Assembly: GCF_016805305.1 (NCBI RefSeq)
Contig: NZ_JAERQN010000002.1
Location: 310,001-374,000, forward strand
DNA from: Falsiroseomonas ponticola
GTDB taxonomy: Bacteria > Pseudomonadota > Alphaproteobacteria > Acetobacterales > Acetobacteraceae
Direction: 5' to 3'
Length of the DNA: 64,000 nt
Made by a program: the position numbers and the translations under genes. This document shows, piece after piece, positions 15,289 to 23,387 of the stretch (its first letter is position 1; each line of letters begins with the position of its first letter). The notes below the pieces were generated by a model, which did no database searches, was not told where the DNA came from, and saw only the letters and a list, made by a program, of their open reading frames with translations.

Positions 15289-16250
15289 ACCGCCGCGCCC
15301 TTCTGCTGGCTGCGCCGGCGCTGGTGATGGCCGGCGCGGCGCGCGCGCAATCCTTCCCGGCGCGCCCCATCCGCATCATCGTCACCATCGGCGCGGGATC
15401 GGCCGCCGATATCCTGACGCGCGCGCTGGCGGATGAACTCGGGCGGCGGCTTGGCCAATCCGTGGTGGTGGAGAACCGGCCCGGCGCCGGCGGCAACATC
15501 GCGGGCGAGGTGGTGAAGCGCGCCGATCCGGATGGCCACACGCTGCTGATGGCGACGGTCTCCACGCATGGCATCAACCCAGCGCTGTATCGCACGATGC
15601 CCTTCGATCCGGTGGCGGATTTCGCGCCGATCACCCTGGCGGCGACGAGCCCCAATGTGCTGGTGGTGCATCCCGACAGCCCCTATCGCACGGTGCAGGA
15701 CATCGTCGCCGCGGCGCGGGCCAGGCCGGGGGAGCTGACCTACTCCTCCGGCGGGTCGGGCACGTCGCAGCATCTCGGCGGCGCGGTGCTGGAACAGATG
15801 ACGGGCACGCGGCTGACGCATGTGCCCTTCCGATCGGCGCCGGAGAGCATCAATGCGGTGCTCGGCCAGCAGACCACGATGACCTTCGCCTCCGTGCCCG
15901 CGGCGCTCGGCATGGCGCAGGGGGGGCGGCTGCGGCCGATCGGGCTGTCGGGGCTGCGGCCGATGGCGAGCTGGCCGGAGGTGAAGCCGCTGGCGGAGCT
16001 TGGCCTGCCGGGCTTCGACGTCACGGCCTGGTTCGGGCTGGTGGCGCCGGCGCGGACGCCGGCCCCGGTCATCGAGCAGATCAACGCGGCGACGCGCGCG
16101 GCGCTGGAGGTGCCGGCGGTGCGGGAGAGGCTGGCGGGGCAGGGGATGCAGGTGCTCGACGGCGGGCCGGCGGAGTTCGGTGCCTTCATCCGCAGCGAGA
16201 TCGCGCGCTGGGCGCCGATCGTGCGGGCGAGTGGGGCGACGGCGGATTGA
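15285..16250 (+). CDS. Tripartite tricarboxylate transporter (Bug-type) substrate-binding protein
   Basis: The 321-residue protein has a signal peptide ending AARAQ, then RPIRIIVTIGAGSAADILTR, the VVVENRPGAGGNIAG motif and TYSSGGSGTSQHLGG, all diagnostic of Bug/TctC-like periplasmic binding proteins. These bind organic acids and feed TctA/TctB permeases; neither is in the window. ATG 15285 overlaps the RidA stop. The ligand is unknown; genetic coupling to RidA hints at a nitrogenous or amino-acid-derived compound. Confidence 0.9.
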   Translation: MNRRALLLAAPALVMAGAARAQSFPARPIRIIVTIGAGSAADILTRALADELGRRLGQSVVVENRPGAGGNIAGEVVKRADPDGHTLLMATVSTHGINPALYRTMPFDPVADFAPITLAATSPNVLVVHPDSPYRTVQDIVAAARARPGELTYSSGGSGTSQHLGGAVLEQMTGTRLTHVPFRSAPESINAVLGQQTTMTFASVPAALGMAQGGRLRPIGLSGLRPMASWPEVKPLAELGLPGFDVTAWFGLVAPARTPAPVIEQINAATRAALEVPAVRERLAGQGMQVLDGGPAEFGAFIRSEIARWAPIVRASGATAD

Positions 16251-16260
16251 TCTGTCCGAA

Positions 16261-16350
16261 GGGGGAGCGCTGCTCCCCCTTCAACTGATGATGGTCCAGG
16301 GGGCTCTGCCCCCTGGCGGATGGGGTCCGGGGAAGGCAGCGCCTTCCCCG
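16261..16350. repeat. Triple-hairpin intergenic element containing the 36-bp repeat, copy A
   Basis: Three hairpins with 3-nt loops lie in a row: 16261-16279 (GGGGGAGC/GCTCCCCC), about 16297-16314 (CAGGGGGC/GCCCCCTG) and 16329-16349 (GGGGAAGGC/GCCTTCCCC). Positions 16315-16350 are identical to the reverse complement of 48663-48698. The element fills the gap between convergent genes and probably acts as a bidirectional terminator. Confidence 0.8.
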
Positions 16351-16354
16351 AATT

Positions 16355-17920
16355 CTACCGCGCGGCCGGCCGCAACTCCGTCGCCATCGTCCGCTCGTCG
16401 TTCCGCGCATTGTAGGTGTAGCCCCGCCGCGCGGCCCAGATGTTCACCTGGTGGTGCAGCGGGATGATGGCGAGGTCCTCCATCGCGATGCGCGTGGCCT
16501 GCTGGTACAGCGGCTCCCGCGCTGCCGGGTCCAGCGTCTGCAGCGCCTGCGCCAGCACCTGGTCGAGGCGGGGGCTGGAATAGCCGCTGCGGTTCACGGC
16601 GCCCCAGCCGCGGCTGGGTTCGTTCGTCGCGATCAGGGATTGCAGCGGGCTGTCGGGCTCCCCCGTGCCGGTGCCCCAGCCCAGCAGCCCCACGCTGAAC
16701 TCGTTGCGCGCGGCACGGCCGAAGAAGGTGGCGGAGGGCTGCGCCTCCACCCGCACGCGAAGCCCCGCCCGCGTCCAGCCCTGCGCGATCGCCTGCAGCA
16801 CGCGGTCATCATTGATGTAGCGATCGTTCGGCCCACCAAGGACGATCTGGAAGCCCTGCGGATAGCCGGCCTCCGCCAGCAGGCGCCGCGCGCGTTCGGG
16901 GTCGAAGGGATCGGGGCGCAGCGCTGGGTCGTGCCCCATCACGCCGGCCGGCAGCAGCTGCCCCGACGCCACGGCCTGGCCGTTCATCACCGCGCGCACG
17001 ATGCCGTCCCGGTTGATGGCGAGCGAGAGGGCGCGGCGCACCCGCACATCCCGCAGCGGGTTGTCGATGGCATTGCCCGCGAGGTCCGTGACCCCCGGCG
17101 TGCGCTCCCGCGCCTGGTCCACATAGAGGTAGATGTTGCGCACGCCGGGGATGGAGAAGACGGCGAGGTTCGCATCCCGCGACAGCCCCGCGACCTCATC
17201 CGTCGGCACCTGGTCGATCAGGTGCACATCGCCCGCGCGCAGCGCCGCGACGCGCGACGCCGTGTTGGTGATCAGCAGGAAATTGACGCGCTCCCACGGT
17301 TCCTTCGCGCCGTCATACTCGTCGTTGCGCGTCAGCTCGAAGCGGCTGCCCGGCGTCCATGACCGGAAGCGATAGGGCCCGGTGCCGATGGCGGCGCGGC
17401 CATTGTTGAAGTCGGCGGTGGAGGAATCGCGATCGCTGCCACGCACCAGCATCAGCCCCGCCATCTGGTTCGGCAGAAGCGGATGGGGCCCGTCGGTGTG
17501 CAGGCGCAGCGTGTGCGGGTCCACGATCTCCACGCGGTTGATGCGCCGCGTGTAGATGGTGAAGCGCCCGGGGCTGTTCGGCACATTGGCGACGCGGTGG
17601 ATGTTGGGTTCGAAATCCGCCGCGGTGAAGGGCGTGCCGTCATGCCAGCGCGCGGTCCGCCGCAGCGTGAATTCCCAGGTGGTCTGGTCGATGGCGCGCC
17701 AGGCCGTGGCCAGTTCCGGCTTCAGGCCGAGCTTCTCATCCTGCCCGACCAGCGCCTGGTAGATGTGCTGGTGGATGGCGACGTTGCTGGTCAGCGCATG
17801 GAAATGCGGATCGACGGAGGTGACGGCCGCGCCATAGCCGATCCGCACCTCCTGCGCCGCCACCGGCAGGGCGAGCATCGCCGATGCCAATCCCGCAACC
17901 CACGTTCGACGCATCCTCAT
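16355..17920 (-). CDS. ABC transporter substrate-binding protein, family 5 (peptide/nickel type)
   Basis: The 521-residue precursor has a signal peptide (MRMRRTWVAGLASAMLALPV ending AAQE) and typical family 5 features: SVDPHFHALTSNVAIHQHIY near the mature N-terminus, WEFTLRRTARWHDGTPFTA and the later RVRRALSLAINRDGIVRAVM. Such proteins deliver oligopeptides or related solutes to DppBCDF-like permeases, none of which is nearby. ATG 17920 is chosen; ATG 17914 is equally possible. It is divergent from an amidohydrolase with 69 bases between starts, suggesting a shared regulatory region and related substrates. Confidence 0.9.
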   Translation of the reverse strand: MRMRRTWVAGLASAMLALPVAAQEVRIGYGAAVTSVDPHFHALTSNVAIHQHIYQALVGQDEKLGLKPELATAWRAIDQTTWEFTLRRTARWHDGTPFTAADFEPNIHRVANVPNSPGRFTIYTRRINRVEIVDPHTLRLHTDGPHPLLPNQMAGLMLVRGSDRDSSTADFNNGRAAIGTGPYRFRSWTPGSRFELTRNDEYDGAKEPWERVNFLLITNTASRVAALRAGDVHLIDQVPTDEVAGLSRDANLAVFSIPGVRNIYLYVDQARERTPGVTDLAGNAIDNPLRDVRVRRALSLAINRDGIVRAVMNGQAVASGQLLPAGVMGHDPALRPDPFDPERARRLLAEAGYPQGFQIVLGGPNDRYINDDRVLQAIAQGWTRAGLRVRVEAQPSATFFGRAARNEFSVGLLGWGTGTGEPDSPLQSLIATNEPSRGWGAVNRSGYSSPRLDQVLAQALQTLDPAAREPLYQQATRIAMEDLAIIPLHHQVNIWAARRGYTYNARNDERTMATELRPAAR

Positions 17921-17989
17921 CGCCCCCGGTCCTTTCCCTGACGTCATCCGATGCTAGGCTTCGCGCAAGGGAAAACGGAAGGGCGGACC

Positions 17990-19423
17990 ATGACGGATCG
18001 GCTGCTGGTGGTGGATGGGCTGGTCGTGACGATGGATGCGGATCGCCGCGTCATCGAAGGCGGCGCCGTGCTGATCGAGGCCGGCCGCATCGCCGCCATC
18101 GGCGACACCGCCGCCCTGCGCGCGCGCTTCCCCGGCGCGCCCGAACTCAGTGCCAAGGGCAAGGCCGTGCTGCCCGGCCTGATCGACGCCCATGCGCATG
18201 CCGGTCACACGCTCGTGAAGACGCTCGGCGGCGGCGACAGCGCGAAATGGACGGAGGCGGTGGAGGCGATCTATCCCCGCGGTGCCACGCCCGCTTTCTG
18301 GGGCGCGGATGGCTCGCTCGCGGCGCTGGAACGGCTCAAGGCCGGCGTCACCACCAGCCTGTCGATCTTCGGCGCCTATGGATCGCGCACCGATGATCCC
18401 GCGCATGCGATGGCGCATGCGGCGGGCTATCGCCGCGTCGGCGTGCGGCACGTGATCTGCCCCGGCGCCTCGCCCCCGCCCTATCCCAACACCTTCTATC
18501 GCTGGGACGGCGACCGCCACGAAAGCGTCGCCGTCACGCTCGATCGCCAGTTGCAGGTCTGCGAGGAACTGACCGCCGCGCTGCATGACCGCGCGAACGC
18601 GATGAGCCGCGTCATGCTCTGCGCGCCCGTCGCCTTCTCCGGCCGCCCCGGCGTGACGCCGGAAGTCGCCGCGCAATACGACGACACCGCGAAGCAGGTG
18701 CGCGCGCTGTCGCGGCGGCTCGGCGTGGGCTTCACGCAGGATGGCCACAAGGGCGGGACGGTGCGCGCCGCGGCCGAAGCCGGGCTGCTCGGCCCCGACG
18801 CGCTGCTCTCCCACTGCATCGACCTGCACGAGGATGAGATCGCCCTCATCGCCGAATCAGGCACCAAGGTCGCGCACAACCCCTCCGCCAATTTCTCCAT
18901 CATCGGCCGCTGCCCGGCGATCGAGCTGATGGATGCCGGCGCCACCGTCGCCATCTGCTCCGACGGCACCGCGCCCGACCGCAGCTTCGACATGTTCCGC
19001 CACATGTTCCAGGCCATGCACTACCACCGCCGCCACTTCCGCGACGCCAAGATCCTGCCGCCCGGCAAGGCGCTGGAGATGATCACCTGCGACGCCGCCG
19101 CCGCGCTCGGCATGGGCGACGAGGTCGGCAGCCTGGAAGTCGGCAAGCGCGCGGACATCGCCATCATCGACCTCCGCAAGCCGCATCTCTGGCCCGGCGA
19201 CATGCCGCTCTATCGCCTCGTCTGCTTCGCGGTGGGCTCGGATGTGGACACCGTCATCGTCGGCGGGCGCATCGTCATGGCGGGACGCACCGTGCTGTCC
19301 GTCGATGAGGACAGCATCCTCGACGACGCGACACGGGAGATCGGGCTGGCGCTGGACCGCAGCGGCATGCGCCACATGGCCGTCACGCCGGAGAGCTTCT
19401 GGAAGAAGACGCGGTATCAGTAA
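17990..19423 (+). CDS. Amidohydrolase family protein (cytosine deaminase/chlorohydrolase-like)
   Basis: The 477-residue protein carries the metal-dependent amidohydrolase motifs: DAHAHAGHTL near residue 64 (two metal-binding His), later His residues in DGHKGG and LLSHCIDLHEDEI, and the catalytic Asp in ICSDGTAPDRS. The C-terminal GMGDEVGSLEVGKRADIAII is the returning composite beta sandwich. These enzymes deaminate or hydrolyse rings and amines such as triazines, guanine or cytosine analogues; the exact substrate is not readable. GGAAGGG lies eight bases before ATG 17990. Divergence from an exported binding protein fits a nutrient scavenging unit. Confidence 0.9.
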   Translation: MTDRLLVVDGLVVTMDADRRVIEGGAVLIEAGRIAAIGDTAALRARFPGAPELSAKGKAVLPGLIDAHAHAGHTLVKTLGGGDSAKWTEAVEAIYPRGATPAFWGADGSLAALERLKAGVTTSLSIFGAYGSRTDDPAHAMAHAAGYRRVGVRHVICPGASPPPYPNTFYRWDGDRHESVAVTLDRQLQVCEELTAALHDRANAMSRVMLCAPVAFSGRPGVTPEVAAQYDDTAKQVRALSRRLGVGFTQDGHKGGTVRAAAEAGLLGPDALLSHCIDLHEDEIALIAESGTKVAHNPSANFSIIGRCPAIELMDAGATVAICSDGTAPDRSFDMFRHMFQAMHYHRRHFRDAKILPPGKALEMITCDAAAALGMGDEVGSLEVGKRADIAIIDLRKPHLWPGDMPLYRLVCFAVGSDVDTVIVGGRIVMAGRTVLSVDEDSILDDATREIGLALDRSGMRHMAVTPESFWKKTRYQ

Positions 19424-19425
19424 GC

Positions 19426-19472
19426 GGGGGCGCCGCCCCCGTACCCCCGCCGGGGGGCGTGGCGCCCCCCGG
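19426..19472. terminator. Double GC hairpin between convergent amidohydrolase and marR genes
   Basis: Two hairpins with 3-nt loops: 19426-19440 (GGGGGC/GCCCCC) and 19450-19472 (CCGGGGGGCG/CGCCCCCCGG, 10-bp stem). The layout is like the element at 16261-16350 but the sequence differs. It is probably a bidirectional terminator. Confidence 0.65.
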
Positions 19473-19481
19473 ACCCCGCCT

Positions 19482-19919
19482 TCAGTCGCGGGCGCGGTCC
19501 AGGGCGGCGCGCAAACGGCGGAGGACGGGCAGCACCATCTCGATCTCGGCGACGGACACGTCGCCGGCGACCGGGGCCACCGCCGCCTGCGCGATCGCGA
19601 CCGCCTCCTCCCGCGCGGCACGGCCGGCCGGCGTAAGAAACACCAGCTTGCCGCGGCCATCCCGCGGATCGGGCTCCAGCCGTACCAGGCCCCGCGCCTC
19701 CAGCTTCTGGATCGTGTTGGTCATGGCGGGGCGCTCCACCTGCACGGCCCGCGCAATCCTCACCAGGCTGCGCCCATCGCCCATCCGCACCAGGTGGTTC
19801 AGCACCACGAAATGCGACACGCGCAGCCCCTCCGGCAACGCCCGCTCCAGCCTGTTGCGCGCGAGATGCTCGATGATCGAGACCTCGTTCAACAGGGCGA
19901 AGAGCGGCGGATCACTCAC
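19482..19919 (-). CDS. MarR-family transcriptional regulator
   Basis: The 145-residue protein has the MarR winged-helix layout: an N-terminal dimerisation helix, LRVSHFVVLNHLVRM, the recognition region VERPAMTNTIQKLEARGLV and the wing LEPDPRDGRGKLVFLTPAGR. Its GTG start overlaps the stop of the upstream nitroreductase-like gene (GTGA), so both are in one operon. Two palindromes in the operon promoter (21069-21103) are good candidate binding sites, which would make the operon autoregulated. The ligand is unknown. Confidence 0.9.
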   Translation of the reverse strand: MSDPPLFALLNEVSIIEHLARNRLERALPEGLRVSHFVVLNHLVRMGDGRSLVRIARAVQVERPAMTNTIQKLEARGLVRLEPDPRDGRGKLVFLTPAGRAAREEAVAIAQAAVAPVAGDVSVAEIEMVLPVLRRLRAALDRARD

Positions 19920-21052
19920 GCGCGGCGTATCCTTGTCTCGACCGGCCAACGCGGCGTCGCCGGCACCGCAGGACCATAGCCCAGCCGCCCGAGCATCTGC
20001 ACCACGCCCCCACCCCCCAGCATCGCCCGCGCCTCCGCATAGGGGCCCGCCATCGCCGGAAACTCCTGCAGCGCCTGGCTGACAGGGTGCAGGGACAGGC
20101 CGAGCCCGGTGGCGGCCAGGTTGAGCCGCAGCCAGTCCCGCCCGGCCGCGAAAGCCTCCGCCCGGCTGTCGCCCGGGCTCGTCGTCCAGACATAGGCGGG
20201 GGTCGCGGCCAGCATGGCCTGGTAGCGCTCCACCATCATCCCGTAGCCCGGCCGGCCGGGCAGCATCGCCGCCCGCGTGACCTGGCCCGATGCGACCCCC
20301 TCCTCGATCCCGGGCCCGTAGAGGCTGATCCCGTCGGGCTGCGCGGCCACGGCGGCGGCGCCGAGCCGCATGAGGTCCACGCTCTCCCGATGCGCCGCCT
20401 CGTCCCGCGCCTCGACCAGCCAGGCGCGCCAGGCCAGGTCGCGGATGGCGGCGACGCGGGCGGGGTCGGTGGCGGCGCCGAAGCCGCTGGTCACGGCGGC
20501 CGCCAGCACCGCCAGCGCCGCCTCCGGCACCGGCCGCGCCATGTCGAAGGGCCGCTTCACCGAACGCCGCGCGGCGGCATGGGCGAAAAGCGGATCCGCC
20601 ACGCCGCCCGGCGCCAGGCGGATCAGCGCGACCGGCCGTCCATCCAGCCTCGGCCGGGGCTCGCCTTCCGGAAACGGCGTCACCTCCGCGGCCAAGCCCT
20701 GCTGCGCGGCGGCCATGCGGAACAGCTCCACGAAGGCGCCGAGGCCGATGGTGATCTGCCGGTCGAAGGGGTCCGTCACCGGCAGCCGCCGGTCGAGGTC
20801 GCAGCGCAGCACCACCGTCCCCGGTGCCCCATCCGGCAGCTCCGCGATCCAGGGCTGCCGGTTGTGCGGGTTGGGCGCCAGCACCGCCCAGGCCAGGGCG
20901 CGCACCCGCGGGTCCGGATGCGCGGCGGCAAGCGGCGCGGCGGCCCAGGGGGCGGCCGGATCGCCGGCGGTCACGACCTGCCCCTGCGCGGTGCGGGACA
21001 GGGCAAGGCCGGCCAGGCCGGCGGAGAGCATCAGGCGACGGGGAAGGGGCAT
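19916..21052 (-). CDS. Exported Acg-like nitroreductase family protein
   Basis: The 378-residue protein has a signal sequence (MPLPRRLMLSAGLAGLALS, with an Arg-Arg pair) and the divergent nitroreductase fold of Acg/Rv3131-like proteins: LAPNPHNRQPWIAEL, RRLPVTDPFDRQITIGLGAF, AARRSVKRPFDMARPVPEAAL and a C-terminal GYGPAVPATPRWPVETRI. Such proteins bind flavin and may sequester or reduce it. ATG 21052 has GGAG eight bases upstream; the longer frame to 21085 runs through the operator and is rejected. It is the first gene of the operon with marR, so it is probably derepressed by a xenobiotic or redox ligand. Confidence 0.85.
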   Translation of the reverse strand: MPLPRRLMLSAGLAGLALSRTAQGQVVTAGDPAAPWAAAPLAAAHPDPRVRALAWAVLAPNPHNRQPWIAELPDGAPGTVVLRCDLDRRLPVTDPFDRQITIGLGAFVELFRMAAAQQGLAAEVTPFPEGEPRPRLDGRPVALIRLAPGGVADPLFAHAAARRSVKRPFDMARPVPEAALAVLAAAVTSGFGAATDPARVAAIRDLAWRAWLVEARDEAAHRESVDLMRLGAAAVAAQPDGISLYGPGIEEGVASGQVTRAAMLPGRPGYGMMVERYQAMLAATPAYVWTTSPGDSRAEAFAAGRDWLRLNLAATGLGLSLHPVSQALQEFPAMAGPYAEARAMLGGGGVVQMLGRLGYGPAVPATPRWPVETRIRRA

Positions 21053-21068
21053 CGGGTTTTCTCCAGTA

Positions 21069-21111
21069 TGTTCGACATCGAACAATATGGTTCGACGACG
21101 AACAAATGCAA
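21069..21111 (-). promoter_or_regulatory. Promoter with two palindromic MarR-type operators
   Basis: A perfect 16-bp palindrome (TGTTCGACATCGAACA, 21069-21084) and an imperfect one (GTTCGACGACGAAC, 21090-21103) have centres 20 bp apart, about two helical turns. On the minus strand a TTGCAT (21106-21111) and CATATT (21084-21089) form a 16-bp-spaced sigma70-like promoter, so one operator lies in the spacer and the other just downstream of the -10. This suits repression by the MarR protein of the same operon. Confidence 0.65.
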
Positions 21112-21202
21112 CTCTTTTCGCGCCGCTGTCGAAATCCGGCCCCCTTGCCCGTCATGCTGCCGGACGCGCCATTCCGCGCGCCGAGACAGGACAGGCCCCG
21201 CC

Positions 21203-21547
21203 ATGAAGGTCACGATGCTGATCCACGAAGCGCCCGAGGATGTCGCCGCGCGCACCGACCCCGCCCGCGCGCCCGCCTATTGGGGCGCCTGGAAGGCCTA
21301 TGCCGATGCCCTGGCGCAGACCGGCTTCGTCCAGGGTGGCGCCGGGCTGCAGGGGCCGGAGACGGCGACGCTCATCCACGGCGACCGCGTGCTCGATGGC
21401 CCCTACAGCGAAACGCGCGAGCAGCTCGGCGGCTATTTCACGCTGGAGGTCCCGGACCTGGAGACGGCGAAGGCCTGGGCCGCGCGCTGCCCCGCCGCGG
21501 CGCTCGGCACCATTGAGCTGCGCCCCCATCTCGTCATGATGGGCTGA
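21203..21547 (+). CDS. YCII/DGPF-domain protein
   Basis: The 114-residue protein begins MKVTMLIHEAPEDV and contains the family motif DGPYSETREQLGGYF. DGPF proteins are ferredoxin-like-fold proteins of unknown biochemical role, repeatedly found beside ECF42 sigma factors. Its 3' end overlaps the convergent sigma gene by 14 bases. A second copy (22739-23083) lies on the other side of the sigma gene. It starts 150 bases from the nitroreductase gene, and its promoter may share the operator region. Confidence 0.88.
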   Translation: MKVTMLIHEAPEDVAARTDPARAPAYWGAWKAYADALAQTGFVQGGAGLQGPETATLIHGDRVLDGPYSETREQLGGYFTLEVPDLETAKAWAARCPAAALGTIELRPHLVMMG

Positions 21548-22742
21548 GGCGCAGCAGGAAGTCGCGCACCGCGGGGTCCGTCGCCAACCCCGCGGCGCGC
21601 AGCCGGGCCGCCTCGGCCTCCGCCGCCTCGCCGGCGCGGGCCGCGAGCGCGGCCATGGCCGCCCAGAAGGGCTGGTAGCCCACGAGCCGCCCATCGGCGC
21701 CCAGCGCCCGCAGCGCCGCCAGCCCCGCCGCCACGCCCTCGGCCTCCGCCAGCGCCACGGCGCGGTTCAGGGCCACCACGGGGCTGCCGGTCGCGGCCAG
21801 CAGCGCGTCGTAGAGCAGCAGGATGGATGGCCAGTCGGTGCGGCCCGTCACCCGCCGCGCGGCGTGCACGGATTGCACCGCGGCTTCCCACTGGAAGCGG
21901 CCTGGCGCGCCCAGCGCGAAGGCCCGGCGCAGCAGCGCCTCCGCCTCCGCCTGCATCGCCCCGTCCCAGGCGCTGACATCCTGGTCCGAGAGGGGCACGT
22001 AGCGGCCGGCGCCGTTGCGCGCCGCCGGGCGCCGCGCTTCCAGGTGCAGCAGCAGCGCGGCGAGCCCTGCCGCCTCCGCCTGGTCGGGTGCCAGCGCGGC
22101 GGCGATGCGGGCCAGCCACAGCGCTTCCCCGGCCAGGGCGCCGCCATCGGCCTGGTCCTGCGCGCCGGCGGCATAGGCGGCGTAGATCGCGTCCAGCACC
22201 GCGGGCAGCCGCGCCGCCACCCCCTCCCGCCCCGGCAGGGCGAAGCGGGCGCCGCTGGCGGCGATGCGCCGCTTCGCCCGCACCAGGCGCTGGCCCATGG
22301 CGGCGGGGGAGACCAGGAAGGCGGAGGCGATGCGCGCGGCATCCAGACCCAGCACCACCTGCAGCATCAGCGGCGCCTGCGCCGCGCGCTCCACCTCCGG
22401 CGCCGCGCAGGCCAGCAGCAGCGCCAGGCGGTGGTCCGGGATGGCGTCGGGCTCGGGCTCCTCCGCCAGCAGTGCGGCGTGGCGCAGCGTGGGCTCCGCC
22501 GCGCTGGCGGTGGCGCGGCGGCGATGGCCGTCCAGCAGCCGGCGCCGCGCCGCGGTCAGCAGCCAGGCTTCCGGACGGTCCGGCACGCCGTCCCGCGGCC
22601 AGGTGGCCAGCGCGGCGGCGAAGGCATCGGCCAGCGCATCCTCCGCCTGCGCGATGTCCCGCCCCCGCGCCGCCAGCCAGGCCAGCAGCCGGCCATAGCT
22701 GTCCCGCGCCGCGCGTTCGGCGGCGAGCGAGGCCGCGGTCAC
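21534..22742 (-). CDS. ECF42-type RNA polymerase sigma factor
   Basis: The 402-residue protein is much longer than a basic ECF sigma factor. The N-terminal half holds the sigma2 region (AEDALADAFAAALATWP) and sigma4 region (LGLDAARIASAFLVSPAAMGQRLVRAK). The C-terminal half is the long TPR-like extension typical of ECF42 (DUF6596), including a conserved NRAVALAEAEGVAAGLAALR segment. There is no anti-sigma gene; ECF42 factors are thought to be controlled through this extension and DGPF partners. The start overlaps the stop of the upstream DGPF gene (ATGA), giving a coupled pair. Confidence 0.88.
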   Translation of the reverse strand: MTAASLAAERAARDSYGRLLAWLAARGRDIAQAEDALADAFAAALATWPRDGVPDRPEAWLLTAARRRLLDGHRRRATASAAEPTLRHAALLAEEPEPDAIPDHRLALLLACAAPEVERAAQAPLMLQVVLGLDAARIASAFLVSPAAMGQRLVRAKRRIAASGARFALPGREGVAARLPAVLDAIYAAYAAGAQDQADGGALAGEALWLARIAAALAPDQAEAAGLAALLLHLEARRPAARNGAGRYVPLSDQDVSAWDGAMQAEAEALLRRAFALGAPGRFQWEAAVQSVHAARRVTGRTDWPSILLLYDALLAATGSPVVALNRAVALAEAEGVAAGLAALRALGADGRLVGYQPFWAAMAALAARAGEAAEAEAARLRAAGLATDPAVRDFLLRLSPS

Positions 22743-23083
22743 GCCATCACGGGCCTGGCCTCCACCACCCCATGGCCGGCGCCGGGGCAGCGCGCGGCCC
22801 AGCGCAGCGCGGTGGCCATGTCCGGCACCTCGATCAGGTAGTAGCCGCCCAGTTGCTCCCGCGTCTCGGCATAGGGGCCGTCCAGCACCTGCGGCGCGCC
22901 ATCCACCAGCCGCACGGTATGCGCCGTGGCGGCCGGCATCAGCCGGTTGGCGTTCACCAGCGCGCCGGCGGCGCGCAGCGCCTCCGTATAGGCGCCATAG
23001 GCCGCCATGGCGGCGTTGCGCTCGGCCTCCTTCATGCGGGGCCAGGCGGTCTCATCGGCATGGATCAGCAGCATCACCTGCAT
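22739..23083 (-). CDS. YCII/DGPF-domain protein, partner of the sigma factor
   Basis: The 114-residue protein begins MQVMLLIHADETAW and contains DGPYAETREQLGGYYLIEVP. It is the same length as the DGPF protein at 21203 and a clear paralogue. It is translated just before the ECF42 sigma gene, with a four-base overlap, which is the usual DGPF-ECF42 arrangement. ATG 23083 is chosen because it starts the conserved beta strand; GGGAAG lies upstream. The longer frame to 23194 is unlikely. Confidence 0.88.
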   Translation of the reverse strand: MQVMLLIHADETAWPRMKEAERNAAMAAYGAYTEALRAAGALVNANRLMPAATAHTVRLVDGAPQVLDGPYAETREQLGGYYLIEVPDMATALRWAARCPGAGHGVVEARPVMA

Positions 23084-23162
23084 GGCGGTCTTCCCATCCT
23101 CGTCGCGGCGCCCGGTCGGCGCCGGCATGATGACGCGGGGGGAGGCGCCGTTTCGACAGGGG

Positions 23163-23348
23163 CTAGGTCGATTTCCCGTCGCGCTTCGCGCCATCCAGAA
23201 GGGCGCGGCGGCGCGCTTCCTCCCGCCGGTCGTTCAGCTTCTCCGCCCCCGTGCGGCCATGCTTCACGCGATTGGCCGCGGCCTCCGCCGCTTCCTCCCG
23301 CTTCCGCGCCGCCTTCCGGGCCTTGTTGAGGTTGACGATCTCGGCCAT
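23163..23348 (-). CDS. DUF4169 family small protein
   Basis: This 61-residue, highly charged protein begins MAEIVNLNKARKAARKREEA and includes NRVKHGRTGAEKLND, the hallmark of DUF4169. It is predicted to be helical and soluble. Function is unknown; it is widespread in alphaproteobacteria. It is divergent from the dienelactone hydrolase gene with 39 bases between starts. Confidence 0.85.
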   Translation of the reverse strand: MAEIVNLNKARKAARKREEAAEAAANRVKHGRTGAEKLNDRREEARRRALLDGAKRDGKST

Positions 23349-23387
23349 GGGGGCAGGATACCGCGACGCAGGAACGGAAGAAACGCC

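Noticed and set aside
16315..16350. An insertion sequence end or MITE
   Set aside because: No transposase, terminal repeats or target duplication is seen near either copy. The position after gene ends fits a terminator-like repeat better.
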